NCBI GenBank assembly: GCA_902491765.1
Contig: CABUIY010000004.1
Span: 1-64,000, forward strand
Direction of reading: 5' to 3'
DNA: 64,000 nucleotides
Origin: an uncultured Collinsella sp.
GTDB lineage: Bacteria; Actinomycetota; Coriobacteriia; Coriobacteriales; Coriobacteriaceae
Under the pieces are notes generated by a model. The model was given only the letters and a program-made list of their open reading frames with translations. It ran no database searches and was not told the DNA's origin. The position numbers were made by a program, and so were the translations under genes. This document shows positions 32,014-40,734 of the stretch, one piece after another; position 1 is the stretch's first letter, and every line of letters starts with the position of its first letter.

Positions 32014-34752
32014 GTGATGGGACGTGGTATGGCAGCAACGGATATCGAGCGCGGACTCTCGACCGCCGAGGTTGAGGAGCGCATCGCCGCCGGTAAGATC
32101 AACCGCAACATGGAGCTCAAGACCAAGTCGGTCAAAGAGCTCATCATCGAGAACCTCTGCACGCTGTTCAATTTGATCAACGTGATCTTGGCGTTCCTGG
32201 TCATTTTGACCGGTTCGTTTAAGAACCTGACGTTCCTGTTTGTGGTGTTCCTCAATACCGCTATTGGCGTCATTCAATCCATGCGGTCCAAGAAGATGGT
32301 CGATAAGCTCACGCTGCTGACCTCCAAGAAGGCCATCGCGATGCGCGACGGCGCCGAGGTGGAGCTCGACCTGGACCAGATCGTGCTCGACGACATCATC
32401 CGCCTGGGGCGCGGCGACCAGATTCCCGCTGACGCCGTGGTGGTTTCGGGCGAGGCGCTCGTGAACGAGAGCCTGCTGACGGGCGAGAGCGACCTTATTA
32501 AGAAACAGCCCGGTTCCGAGCTCATGAGCGGCAGCTTTATCGACTCGGGCCTGCTGCGCGCCCGCGTGATCCATGTCGGCGCCGACAACTACGTGGCTAA
32601 AATTAATAACGAGGCGAAGTACGTCAAAAAGGTCAATTCCGAGATCATGAACGCGCTTAACGCCATCGTGCGCTTTGCGAGCATCATCATGATCCCGCTC
32701 GGTTTGGCGTTGTTTGCCTCGAGTGTGAGCGAGCTGTGGGATGCCGCGGGAACCCCGGGCGATAGCGCGCTTTCGTGGTGCTTCTCCGAGCTGTTGGCTG
32801 GCCATGTGCCTTCGTCAGCGCTGCTATCCACGGTGGGCGCCCTGCTGGGCATGATCCCGCAAGGCCTGGTGCTGTTGACCTCGTCGGTGCTCGCCATCGC
32901 CACGGTGCGCCTGGCCCGCCGCAAGGTGCTGGCGCAGCAGCTCTACTGCATCGAGACGCTCGCGCGCGTCGACGTGCTGTGTCTGGACAAGACGGGCACC
33001 ATCACGTCGGGTCGCATGGAGGTCGAGGGCACGTATCCGCTGCCGATCGAGGGCTTTGGCATGGGCGCGGGGGAGGGTGACGCCGCCGTTCCCGTCGATA
33101 CCACGGTGCTCGATTTTGCGCTGGCTAACGTGGCGCGTGCGACTTCGGCCGATGCCAACGAGACCTGCCAGGCGCTGCTCAACTATTACGCCGATCGCCC
33201 GGTCGAGGTGTCCGAGCCGCTGTCGGTCATTCCATTCTCGTCGTCTAAAAAATGGAGTGGCGCTTCGTTTGCGCAGGGCTCCTATGTGATGGGCGCCGCG
33301 CAGTTTGTGCTTTCGGAGCGTGTGTTTTCGCAGGTCGAGAACCGTGTCGCCGAGCTTGCCGATACCTGCCGCGTGCTCGTGGTGGCGCGCGTGGACGGCT
33401 TTACGCCCGATGGCGATATGGTGGGCGAGGCCGAGCCCGTGGGCTTTGTGACCATCCGCGACGAGATTCGTACCTCGGCGGCCGAGACCATCGGCTACTT
33501 TAACGAGCAGGGCGTGACCCTCAACGTGATCAGTGGCGACGACCCGCGTACGGTGTCGTCGATCGCGCGCGTGGTGGGCGTGCCGGGGGCGGACGCTTAT
33601 GTGGACGCCACGACGCTCGATACGCCGGCCAAGCTCGATGCCGCAGTGGACCGCTACCATGTCTTTGGTCGTGTGACCCCGCAGCAGAAGCGCGAGCTCG
33701 TGCAGGCGCTCAAGCGCCGCGAGCACACCGTGGCCATGACGGGCGACGGCGTCAACGACGTGCTGGCGCTTAAGGAGGCCGACTGCTCCGTGGCCATGGC
33801 AGCCGGCTCCGATGCCGCGCGTAACGTGGCCGAGATCGTACTTGTCGACAACGACTTTGCCTCGATGCCCGCCGTGGTGGCCGAGGGCCGTCGCTCCATC
33901 AACAACCTGCAGCGTTCGGCGTCGCTGTTCCTGACCAAGACGCTGTTCTCGATGGGCCTGGCGGCGCTGTGCATCGCGCTGCCGCCGTACCCCTTCGAGC
34001 CCATCCAGATGACGCTCATCAACTTCTTTTGCATCGGCGCGCCGGGCTTTGTGTTGGGCCTGGAGCCCAACAATGCTCGCGTGAAGGGTGCGTTTTTGAC
34101 CAACGTACTCAAGCGTGCACTGCCGGCGTCGATTGCGGTCATTTTGGCTGCGGCACTCGATATCTTTGTGGCGCGCGTGTTTGGCTTTGGCCAGCTCACA
34201 CTGTCTACGATGTGCCTGCTTACGTCGTGCGCGGCGAGCGTCAGCCTGATCTGGCGCATCTCACAGCCTCTCACGCCCTTACGTGTGGTGCTCTTTGTGT
34301 TTGTAGTCGCCGGCATCTTGGTGGGCGTTATCGGATTCCCGGAGCTGCTGTCTATTGCCAACCTGTCGATGGGCCAGATGGTTATCTTGGCTGTCATCGT
34401 GGTCTTTACCTGCTCGGTGTTCTTTAAGCTCGCCACGATGATGGATTTGCTCAAGCCGCGTCGTCGTCATGCTGCAACTGGTTTTGGCCGCGGTGTGCGC
34501 GTCCACCTGGGTCGCGGTGGCGGCAAGGTGAGCTCGACGGGTTCGACGGCCGAGCGTTTTGCCAAGCGCTTCGCCGCCGACATGGCGCAGCGCCGCGAAG
34601 ATCGCACCGCTCGCGAGGCCGAGGCCCGCGCACTCGAGGGCGTGGCCCAGGCCCAGCCCAAGAAAAAGAAGAGTACCGGAGCTAAGCGCTCTCGTGTGAC
34701 CAAGTCCGCCCAAGGCATCAAAGTCTCGATGCCAAGCAAAAAGAAGAAGTAG
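32014..34752 (+). CDS. P-type cation-transporting ATPase (CtpE/YfgQ-like)
   Basis: 912 residues. The actuator loop has LLTGES, the phosphorylation motif is LDKTGTITSG with Asp325, and the hinge is TGDGVNDVLALKEADC. Two membrane helices precede and follow the actuator domain, and about six more follow the catalytic domain. In membrane segment 4, MIPQGLVLL replaces the PEGL motif of Ca and Na/K pumps, as in the CtpE-like branch implicated in calcium or other divalent-cation transport. The last ~110 residues are a cytoplasmic tail rich in Arg, Ala and Lys ending in SKKKKK-like sequence. Start is uncertain: ATG 32014 or ATG 32029, neither with a strong ribosome site. The ion is unknown. Confidence 0.85.
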   Translation: MMGRGMAATDIERGLSTAEVEERIAAGKINRNMELKTKSVKELIIENLCTLFNLINVILAFLVILTGSFKNLTFLFVVFLNTAIGVIQSMRSKKMVDKLTLLTSKKAIAMRDGAEVELDLDQIVLDDIIRLGRGDQIPADAVVVSGEALVNESLLTGESDLIKKQPGSELMSGSFIDSGLLRARVIHVGADNYVAKINNEAKYVKKVNSEIMNALNAIVRFASIIMIPLGLALFASSVSELWDAAGTPGDSALSWCFSELLAGHVPSSALLSTVGALLGMIPQGLVLLTSSVLAIATVRLARRKVLAQQLYCIETLARVDVLCLDKTGTITSGRMEVEGTYPLPIEGFGMGAGEGDAAVPVDTTVLDFALANVARATSADANETCQALLNYYADRPVEVSEPLSVIPFSSSKKWSGASFAQGSYVMGAAQFVLSERVFSQVENRVAELADTCRVLVVARVDGFTPDGDMVGEAEPVGFVTIRDEIRTSAAETIGYFNEQGVTLNVISGDDPRTVSSIARVVGVPGADAYVDATTLDTPAKLDAAVDRYHVFGRVTPQQKRELVQALKRREHTVAMTGDGVNDVLALKEADCSVAMAAGSDAARNVAEIVLVDNDFASMPAVVAEGRRSINNLQRSASLFLTKTLFSMGLAALCIALPPYPFEPIQMTLINFFCIGAPGFVLGLEPNNARVKGAFLTNVLKRALPASIAVILAAALDIFVARVFGFGQLTLSTMCLLTSCAASVSLIWRISQPLTPLRVVLFVFVVAGILVGVIGFPELLSIANLSMGQMVILAVIVVFTCSVFFKLATMMDLLKPRRRHAATGFGRGVRVHLGRGGGKVSSTGSTAERFAKRFAADMAQRREDRTAREAEARALEGVAQAQPKKKKSTGAKRSRVTKSAQGIKVSMPSKKKK

Positions 34753-34855
34753 CTACGCGCCCTGGCGATGTTGAATTGGTGCCTTGTTCCTGTGGGGCCG
34801 TGGCGATGTTATGCTCTAACCTCGATTGTTTGAATTGCTTCGAAAAGAGGATGCC

Positions 34856-36004
34856 GTGATCTGCCCGCATTGCCTTAAGACTATCGAGGACGGCGCCTCG
34901 TTCTGCCCCTACTGCAACGCCTATGTGGGTCCGGGCGATGGTCCCGAGCACACCGAGTTCGTGTTCTGTGAGGGCTGCGGTGCCCGTCTTTCTCCGCATG
35001 ATCGCACGTGCCCAAAATGCGGACGCCCTGCTCCGGGTATCCTCTCCGAGGACGCGGCCGCATCCGACCTGGCAGCGGGCCGCACAGCGGGCTTTCCGCG
35101 CCTAACGCAAGAGCAGATCGATACCGAGGTGCCTCATGCGCCCGCCTCGGCTGCCGCGGTTCTTTCGGACGCCGCCGATCCTAACGAGACCTGCGTGCTG
35201 CCGGCTTTCGATAAGGATTTCGGTATCCCCAAGGTCGATATTCCCACGCCCGTTTCCCTGCATGACGATGCTCAAAAACCCAAGCGCAAGGTGCATCCCG
35301 ACGAGGACGCCTATCACAAGCACAAGCGTCATATCCCCAAGCCGCTTATCGTCATCGCGGTCCTTGCCGTCGTTTGCGGCGGTGCCTATTGGTTCGTGAC
35401 GACCGATCCCATGGGTGTCATGCCTGGCTTCTATGACCAGTTTGACCAGGCCGCGCAGACGACCTTCCCCACGCGCCAAAAGGGCGAGGCGACTGAGGAC
35501 GATACCAAGCAGGACGATTCTGCCGAGGTGGTCCAGGAAGAAACCGTGCTTACCGATGATCAGCTCTATACCAGGCTCGACGGTCTGTATCAGACCATCG
35601 TGTCCTACGGTGACGAGGACCAGATTGGCGAGGTCATCGATTCCTTTAACAACGGTTATCTCCGAACGCCGCTGTCCACCCGTCAGGAGCTGTCGCAGAG
35701 TGCCTACGCCCTGCGCGACCAGATTAAAAAGACGCAAGATGAGCTCAACAACCTGAAAGTACAGGACGATACAGTCTATGCGGACGACATCGCCCACTTA
35801 AAGCAGCTTGCCGAGTGGATGTACGAGCGTGTCGACGTGATCTGCCAGAGCTGGGATATCTCGCTGGCCATTCCCGATGGCGAGTCGATGAGTTCCCACC
35901 AAAGCGAGATCCTGGCGCCCATCGCACAGGGCGGCAACAGCGCGCTGAACCAGTACGACGCCAATGTGGGCTCCTGGAAGCCGCAGCAGCGTTCCCAAAA
36001 TTAG
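34856..36004 (+). CDS. Zinc-ribbon membrane protein
   Basis: 382 residues from GTG 34856 with AAAGAGG 5 nt upstream. Two zinc ribbons open the protein: CPHC with CPYC, then CEGC with CPKC. A linker of ~100 residues rich in Asp, Pro and Ala follows, then a basic stretch (KPKRKVHPDED, HKHKRH) and a single membrane helix (about 158-176). The ~200-residue C-terminal part is outside by the positive-inside rule and contains a helical region with TDDQLYTRLDGLYQTI and IKKTQDELNNLK. No known enzyme motif is seen. Possibly an envelope sensor or assembly factor; function unknown. It stands alone between the ATPase and the cyclophilin gene. Confidence 0.7.
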   Translation: MICPHCLKTIEDGASFCPYCNAYVGPGDGPEHTEFVFCEGCGARLSPHDRTCPKCGRPAPGILSEDAAASDLAAGRTAGFPRLTQEQIDTEVPHAPASAAAVLSDAADPNETCVLPAFDKDFGIPKVDIPTPVSLHDDAQKPKRKVHPDEDAYHKHKRHIPKPLIVIAVLAVVCGGAYWFVTTDPMGVMPGFYDQFDQAAQTTFPTRQKGEATEDDTKQDDSAEVVQEETVLTDDQLYTRLDGLYQTIVSYGDEDQIGEVIDSFNNGYLRTPLSTRQELSQSAYALRDQIKKTQDELNNLKVQDDTVYADDIAHLKQLAEWMYERVDVICQSWDISLAIPDGESMSSHQSEILAPIAQGGNSALNQYDANVGSWKPQQRSQN

Positions 36005-36036
36005 TTCGCCATAGTCGGCATAACCTACGTGCGCAA

Positions 36037-36066
36037 TTGATGTAAGCGCATGCTTATTGCTACAAT
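36037..36066 (+). promoter_or_regulatory. Promoter of the cyclophilin gene
   Basis: TTGATG at 36037-36042, an 18-nt spacer and TACAAT at 36061-36066, 40 nt before the start codon. Confidence 0.75.
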
Positions 36067-36105
36067 TCGTACAAATATGCTTTAAACGCACGAGGAAGGA
36101 ACCAC

Positions 36106-36648
36106 ATGTTTGGTTTTAAGAAAGAGCTCTACACGCCCGAGTATCAGCTTGCCGGCGACGAGTGCGCCGTTATCGAGACGACGAAGGGTACCATCAAGGT
36201 CAAGTTTGACGGCGAGGGCGCTCCCATTCATGTCGCGAACTTCTGCGAGCTTTCCACGATGGGCTTCTATGATGGCCTTAAGTTCCATCGCTATGTGCCC
36301 GGTTTTGTCATCCAGGGCGGCGACCCCAATACCCGCGATATGTCCGGCGCCGACGTCGCCGCTGGTCTTGAGGGCCCCGACGGCATGCCCGGTACCGGTG
36401 GCCCCGGCTACTGCATCAAGGGCGAGTTTGCCACCAATCCGCGCAACAGCCATGTCGATGGTGCCCTTGCCATGGCACGCTCCATGGACCCCGATTCCGC
36501 GGGTTCGCAGTTCTACTTCTGCCTGGGCGCCCAGCATAACCTCGATTCCGGTTACACCGTCTTTGGTACCACGGTCGAGGGTCTCGATGTGATTTCGCAG
36601 CTGCGTGCCGGCGACGAGATCGTCCATGTCGAGATCGTTCACGAGTAA
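36106..36648 (+). CDS. Cyclophilin-type peptidyl-prolyl cis-trans isomerase
   Basis: 180 residues, cytoplasmic (no signal peptide). FHRYVPGFVIQGGDP carries the catalytic Arg and the substrate-binding Phe and Gln. ALAMARSMDPDSAGSQFYFCLG and YTVFGTTVEGLDVI complete the cyclophilin fold. It catalyses proline isomerisation during protein folding. An insertion around GLEGPDGMPGTGGPGYCIKGEF is typical of bacterial small cyclophilins. An AGGAAGG site precedes the ATG, and the TPR gene follows by 11 nt, so they are probably co-transcribed. Confidence 0.95.
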   Translation: MFGFKKELYTPEYQLAGDECAVIETTKGTIKVKFDGEGAPIHVANFCELSTMGFYDGLKFHRYVPGFVIQGGDPNTRDMSGADVAAGLEGPDGMPGTGGPGYCIKGEFATNPRNSHVDGALAMARSMDPDSAGSQFYFCLGAQHNLDSGYTVFGTTVEGLDVISQLRAGDEIVHVEIVHE

Positions 36649-36659
36649 AGGGGACTTCC

Positions 36660-37964
36660 TTGAATAGCCAGCTGATCCAACAGGGCCGCGCCGCTTACCG
36701 CGCGGGTGATTTTTCCGCTGCAGCCCAGATGCTTGGGGCGGCAAAGACTCCCGATGAGATTATGGGCGAGGCCGATCACCTTCGTGGCAACGCCTTGATG
36801 CACCTGGGCATGTATGCCGAGGCCGCCGAGGCTTATGCTGCCGCCCTCAACGACGGCACCTACGGCAAGCGCGGCGCGCTGCTCACCAACCGCGGCAAGG
36901 CGCTCGCCGCCGTGGGCGACTACACGACGGCCGCCCAGGCGTTCTCTGCTGCTACGCAGGATGCTTCCTATGCCACGCCGTTCAAGGCCTATCTGGGCCT
37001 GGGCAATGCGCTGTTCCAGTCGGGCGATTATGCCAACGCGGGTACTGCCTTCCGTCAGGCTGCCATCGACGGCGCCAATCCGGCTCCTGCCGCCGCACTC
37101 GGCGAGCTCGGTCGTTGCTTCATTAAGCTCGGCCGTCCGGCGGATGCCGTGGAGACCTACCGCACGGCTATCGACTTTGCCGGCCCCCGCGACGACACGC
37201 GTGCGCTCAATGCCGGCATGGGTCAGGCGCTTTCTGCCGCCGGCCGTCCCTCCGACGCACTCGACGCCTTTAACGCCGCTACTGCCGATGGCATCTACCA
37301 GCTCACTTCCGAACAGGCCGATGAGCTTGCCCGCGTGCATGATTCGCTTGCCGCACTGTCTGCCCAGACGGCTATGGCCACGGCTCCGGCGCCCGCGATG
37401 GACGCTCCTGCCGTCGATCCGCTCGATCCTACGGGCGCGACCGGTCAGTTTATGCCCGATCCCTCGGACACCGGCTTCTTTACGCTGTCCGAGTCCGAGA
37501 TGGTCCAGCAGGACCGTCAGGATCGTAAGCAGGCCAAGGTCCGTCGTCGCCATCGCCACACGGGTCTCAAAGTCTTCATCGTGCTGCTTCTGCTCATTTT
37601 GATTGCTGCGGGCGGTCTGGGCTTTGCCTACACGCGCGGCTTTGGCTTCCCCTCGCAGGAGTCGGTTATCACCGATCTGTTCCAGGCTGCCGGCGACGGT
37701 GACACCGCAAAGGCCGAGTCTTGCCTGGCATCGAGCCTGTCCGAGGACGCTAAGTCGATGATCATCTCCTCGATTCCGCAGGGTGCCACCGTGTCCGTCG
37801 AGGGCATGGATCAGTCCATGACCGAGACGACCGCCAAGGTGAAGGCATCGCTGTCCAAGGGCGGCGAGCAGGAGTACACCGTCAAATTCGTGCGCTCCGA
37901 CAACCATATCGGCTGGGCCGTTTCCTCGCTCGATATGGATTTCTCGGCTGCTGACAACCAGTAG
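36660..37964 (+). CDS. TPR-repeat membrane protein
   Basis: 434 residues from TTG 36660, AAAGGGGA 5 nt upstream. About six tetratricopeptide-like repeats fill residues 1-240 (QGRAAYRAGDFSAAAQML, GNALMHLGMYAEAAEAYAAA, GNALFQSGDYANAGTAFRQA, GRCFIKLGRPADAVETY). An acidic linker and a basic stretch (RKQAKVRRRHRH) precede one membrane helix (about 302-322). The ~110-residue external part begins SQESVITDLFQAAGDGDTAKAESCL, resembling DUF4878-type lipoprotein domains. The TPRs would lie in the cytoplasm and bind proteins. Function is unknown; the layout, soluble N-domain then one helix then an external domain, parallels the zinc-ribbon protein at 34856. Confidence 0.8.
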   Translation: MNSQLIQQGRAAYRAGDFSAAAQMLGAAKTPDEIMGEADHLRGNALMHLGMYAEAAEAYAAALNDGTYGKRGALLTNRGKALAAVGDYTTAAQAFSAATQDASYATPFKAYLGLGNALFQSGDYANAGTAFRQAAIDGANPAPAAALGELGRCFIKLGRPADAVETYRTAIDFAGPRDDTRALNAGMGQALSAAGRPSDALDAFNAATADGIYQLTSEQADELARVHDSLAALSAQTAMATAPAPAMDAPAVDPLDPTGATGQFMPDPSDTGFFTLSESEMVQQDRQDRKQAKVRRRHRHTGLKVFIVLLLLILIAAGGLGFAYTRGFGFPSQESVITDLFQAAGDGDTAKAESCLASSLSEDAKSMIISSIPQGATVSVEGMDQSMTETTAKVKASLSKGGEQEYTVKFVRSDNHIGWAVSSLDMDFSAADNQ

Positions 37965-37986
37965 TGACCTTATGGGATTTAGCTTT

Positions 37987-38019
37987 GCCCGGCGCTTCAC
38001 CGCAAGTGAGGTGCCGGGC
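37987..38019 (+). terminator. Hairpin between TPR gene and mreB
   Basis: A 14-bp stem with two G-T pairs (37987-38000 with 38006-38019) and 5-nt loop, 22 nt after the stop. No T-run follows, so termination may be partial. A TATGAT at 38029-38034 could be the mreB -10. Confidence 0.6.
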
Positions 38020-38079
38020 TTGCGCTAGTATGATGAGCTAGTAGTTTTCCAGCAATCATCCAACACATCAGGAGTTGCG

Positions 38080-39123
38080 TTGTTTTCTTTGATGGATATG
38101 TTCTTCGGTAGCTATGCGGGCGATCTTGCCATCGACCTCGGCACCGCAAATACGCTTGTCTCCGTGCGCGGCAAGGGCATCGTCATTCGCGAGCCCTCTG
38201 TTGTCGCCATCGACAAGAACGACGAGCGCATCCTGGCGGTCGGTATCGAGGCAAAGCGCATGCTCGGCCGTACGCCCGGCAACATCGTGGCCGTTCGTCC
38301 CCTGAAGGACGGCGTCATCGCCGACTTCGATGTTACCGAGGCCATGCTTCGCTACTTTATCGATAAGGCGTCCGAGAAGCGCTATCCGTGGACCCCGCGT
38401 CCGCGCGTTGTCGTCTGCGTTCCCTCCGGCGTCACGTCGGTCGAGAAGCGTGCCGTCTTTGAGGCCACGATCCAGGCTGGCGCTCGCCAGGCCTATCTGA
38501 TCGAGGAGCCCATGGCTGCCGCTATCGGCGCCGACCTGCCCGTCGAGGAGCCCACCGGCTCCATGGTCATCGACATCGGTGGCGGTACCACCGAGGTTGC
38601 CGTTATCGCTATGGGCGGCATCGTCGTCTCGCAGTCCATCCGTATTGCAGGCGACGAGTTCGATCAGGCCATCCTCACGCACGTTCGTGATGCCTACAAC
38701 CTTGCCATCGGCGAGCGTACGGCAGAGGACATCAAGATCAAGGTCGGTTCCGCCGTGCCGCTCAAGGACGAGCTCGACGTCGAGGTCAACGGCCGCGACG
38801 TGATCACCGGTCTGCCCAAGACCGTACGCATCGAGAGCGAGGAGATTCGTCGCGCACTCAACAAGCCGCTCGACGAGATGGCCAAGGCCGTCAAGGACGC
38901 ACTCGATGCCACGCCGCCCGATCTTGCCTCGGACCTTATGTACTACGGCATTTTGCTGACTGGTGGCGGCGCGCTGCTGCGCGGTCTCGACGTGCGCCTG
39001 CGCGATGAGACCGGCGTTTCGGTCAACGTCAGCCCCACGGCGCTCGATAACGTCGTTAACGGCTGTGCCCGCGTGCTCGAGGCCAATGCGTTTGATGGCG
39101 GCTTCGTCCAGACCAATGCTTAA
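38080..39123 (+). CDS. mreB: Rod shape-determining protein MreB
   Basis: 347 residues from TTG 38080 with GGAG 5 nt upstream. The actin-like ATPase motifs are DLAIDLGTANTLV (phosphate 1), VIDIGGGTTEVAVI (phosphate 2) and GILLTGGGALLRG (adenosine site). GTANTLV and the N-terminal amphipathic FSLMDMFFG suit membrane-bound MreB filaments that guide lateral wall synthesis. It heads the operon mreB-mreC-mreD-mrdA-rodA. Such a complete elongasome operon is notable because many Actinobacteria lack it and grow from the poles. Confidence 0.97.
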   Translation: MFSLMDMFFGSYAGDLAIDLGTANTLVSVRGKGIVIREPSVVAIDKNDERILAVGIEAKRMLGRTPGNIVAVRPLKDGVIADFDVTEAMLRYFIDKASEKRYPWTPRPRVVVCVPSGVTSVEKRAVFEATIQAGARQAYLIEEPMAAAIGADLPVEEPTGSMVIDIGGGTTEVAVIAMGGIVVSQSIRIAGDEFDQAILTHVRDAYNLAIGERTAEDIKIKVGSAVPLKDELDVEVNGRDVITGLPKTVRIESEEIRRALNKPLDEMAKAVKDALDATPPDLASDLMYYGILLTGGGALLRGLDVRLRDETGVSVNVSPTALDNVVNGCARVLEANAFDGGFVQTNA

Positions 39124-39144
39124 TTTCCAAAAGGTGGATTCCAT

Positions 39145-40143
39145 TTGGCACGATCTTCGGGTTTCTCCACAAATCTGAATACCAAGCGACAATCAACGGG
39201 TATGCGCCCGTTGATTGTTTTCAGCCTGATTTCGGTGTTGCTGCTCACGTTTTACATCCGCGAGGGCGAGGCAGGGCCGATTCATGCCGTGCGTTCGGGC
39301 GTAACGACGATTACCTCTCCGGTGCGCTTTGTGGGCTCGGCTGTGGCGGCTCCCTTCAATGCGATTGGCAACGTGTTCTCTAACCTAACGGCGTCGCAGG
39401 ACACGCTCGACGAGCTCAAGAAGCAAAATGAGGAGCTGACCTCTAAGGTCGCCGAGCTTTCTGAGGCTCAAAAGACTGCCGAGCGCCTGGAGGGCCTGGT
39501 CGGGCTGCAATCGACCTACAACCTCAAATCGACCGCAGCTCGTATCGTTGGTGCCTCCGGCGATGCCTGGACCTCGACCGTTACCATCGACAAGGGCTCT
39601 GCCGACGGCCTTACCATCAACATGCCTGTGACGAGTTCGGCCGGTGTTATCGGCCAGATCATCGAAGTCTCGGCCAAGACGTCCACCGTGCGCCTGATTG
39701 GCGACGAGAACTCGGGTGTGTCCGCCATGGTACAGGACACGCGCGCCCAGGGCATGCTGCAGGGTCAGGCTGACGGCACGCTGCGTCTTGAGTACGTGAG
39801 CGTCGACTCCGACGTTAAGGTTGGCGACATCATCGTGACCTCGGGCATTGGCGGTGTGTTCCCCAAGGGTCTACCGCTCGGCACCGTCTCGTCGGTTGAG
39901 AAATCGGCAAACGACGTGTACTACACCATTGTGGTGCGCGCTCAGACTACGGCCGAGAACAACGAGGAAGTGCTGGTCATTACCTCGCTGACCGACGAAC
40001 AGTCGGCCTCGGATGAGGACGTGAGCACGGCCAACAGCACGCCGCAGGGAACGTCGCATGATGCTGCGACCAAGACGAAGGACGAGAGCTCGGATGACAG
40101 TTCCGACACGTCCGAGACGACCGATTCTGGCTCGAACGAATAG
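39145..40143 (+). CDS. mreC: Rod shape-determining protein MreC
   Basis: 332 residues from TTG 39145 behind AAGGTGG. A membrane helix (PLIVFSLISVLLLTFYI, about 20-40) is followed by a coiled coil (LDELKKQNEELTSKVAEL) and the MreC beta-domain with GLTINMPVTSSAGVIGQI and VGDIIVTSGIGGVFPKGLPLG. The last ~50 residues are a low-complexity Ser/Asp/Thr tail. MreC links MreB to the wall synthases PBP2 and RodA outside the membrane. Confidence 0.95.
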   Translation: MARSSGFSTNLNTKRQSTGMRPLIVFSLISVLLLTFYIREGEAGPIHAVRSGVTTITSPVRFVGSAVAAPFNAIGNVFSNLTASQDTLDELKKQNEELTSKVAELSEAQKTAERLEGLVGLQSTYNLKSTAARIVGASGDAWTSTVTIDKGSADGLTINMPVTSSAGVIGQIIEVSAKTSTVRLIGDENSGVSAMVQDTRAQGMLQGQADGTLRLEYVSVDSDVKVGDIIVTSGIGGVFPKGLPLGTVSSVEKSANDVYYTIVVRAQTTAENNEEVLVITSLTDEQSASDEDVSTANSTPQGTSHDAATKTKDESSDDSSDTSETTDSGSNE

Positions 40144-40154
40144 GGGGCATGTCC

Positions 40155-40721
40155 ATGGATCTACACGAGCAGGGGATGAGCTCCCGCACGTTTGTAATCG
40201 CCGCCATCGTGTGCGTGCTGCTGCAGGCAGGCCTGGCACCGCAGATCTCCATTGCGGGCGGTCGCGTCAACTTTATGATTATCCTGGTGTGCCTAAGCGT
40301 GTTCTCGGGCGACCCGACCCGTGCCGTCGTGTGCGGTTTTTGCAGCGGCTTGTTCTATGACCTTTCCGCTGCCGTGCCGGTGGGCGTTATGTCGCTCCTG
40401 CTGACCGTGGGTTCTTTTGCCCTGGTGCATAGCGCCGCCGGTCAGACGGGCGGTACCCCGAGTGCGCGCGGCATCACTGTGGGTGCCTTCGCGCTCGTCA
40501 TAAATGTGATTTACAGCATCATCTTGCTGTTTATGGGTTTGGAGACGAGCTTTGTCGTGGCGATCTTCGGCCATGCGCTGCCGTCCTCGATCCTGACGGG
40601 TCTGGTTGCCATTCCGTTTTTGATGTCCGGCGTCGTGCCGCAGTCCGGCTATGGATTCTCCGCGCGTGGCGGACGCCAGACGGGTATGCGCTTTAAGCCC
40701 AAGACCCGCAAGCTCAAATAG
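40155..40721 (+). CDS. mreD: Rod shape-determining protein MreD
   Basis: 188 residues from ATG 40155, chosen over ATG 40149 because TAGGGGG is better spaced. Four to five membrane segments, with the conserved ISIAGGRVNFMIILVCLSVF and FCSGLFYDLSAAVPVGV motifs of MreD. It is a membrane partner of MreC in the elongasome. The C-terminus is basic (KPKTRKLK). Confidence 0.9.
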   Translation: MDLHEQGMSSRTFVIAAIVCVLLQAGLAPQISIAGGRVNFMIILVCLSVFSGDPTRAVVCGFCSGLFYDLSAAVPVGVMSLLLTVGSFALVHSAAGQTGGTPSARGITVGAFALVINVIYSIILLFMGLETSFVVAIFGHALPSSILTGLVAIPFLMSGVVPQSGYGFSARGGRQTGMRFKPKTRKLK

Positions 40722-40734
40722 GGGAGGCCCGTAG

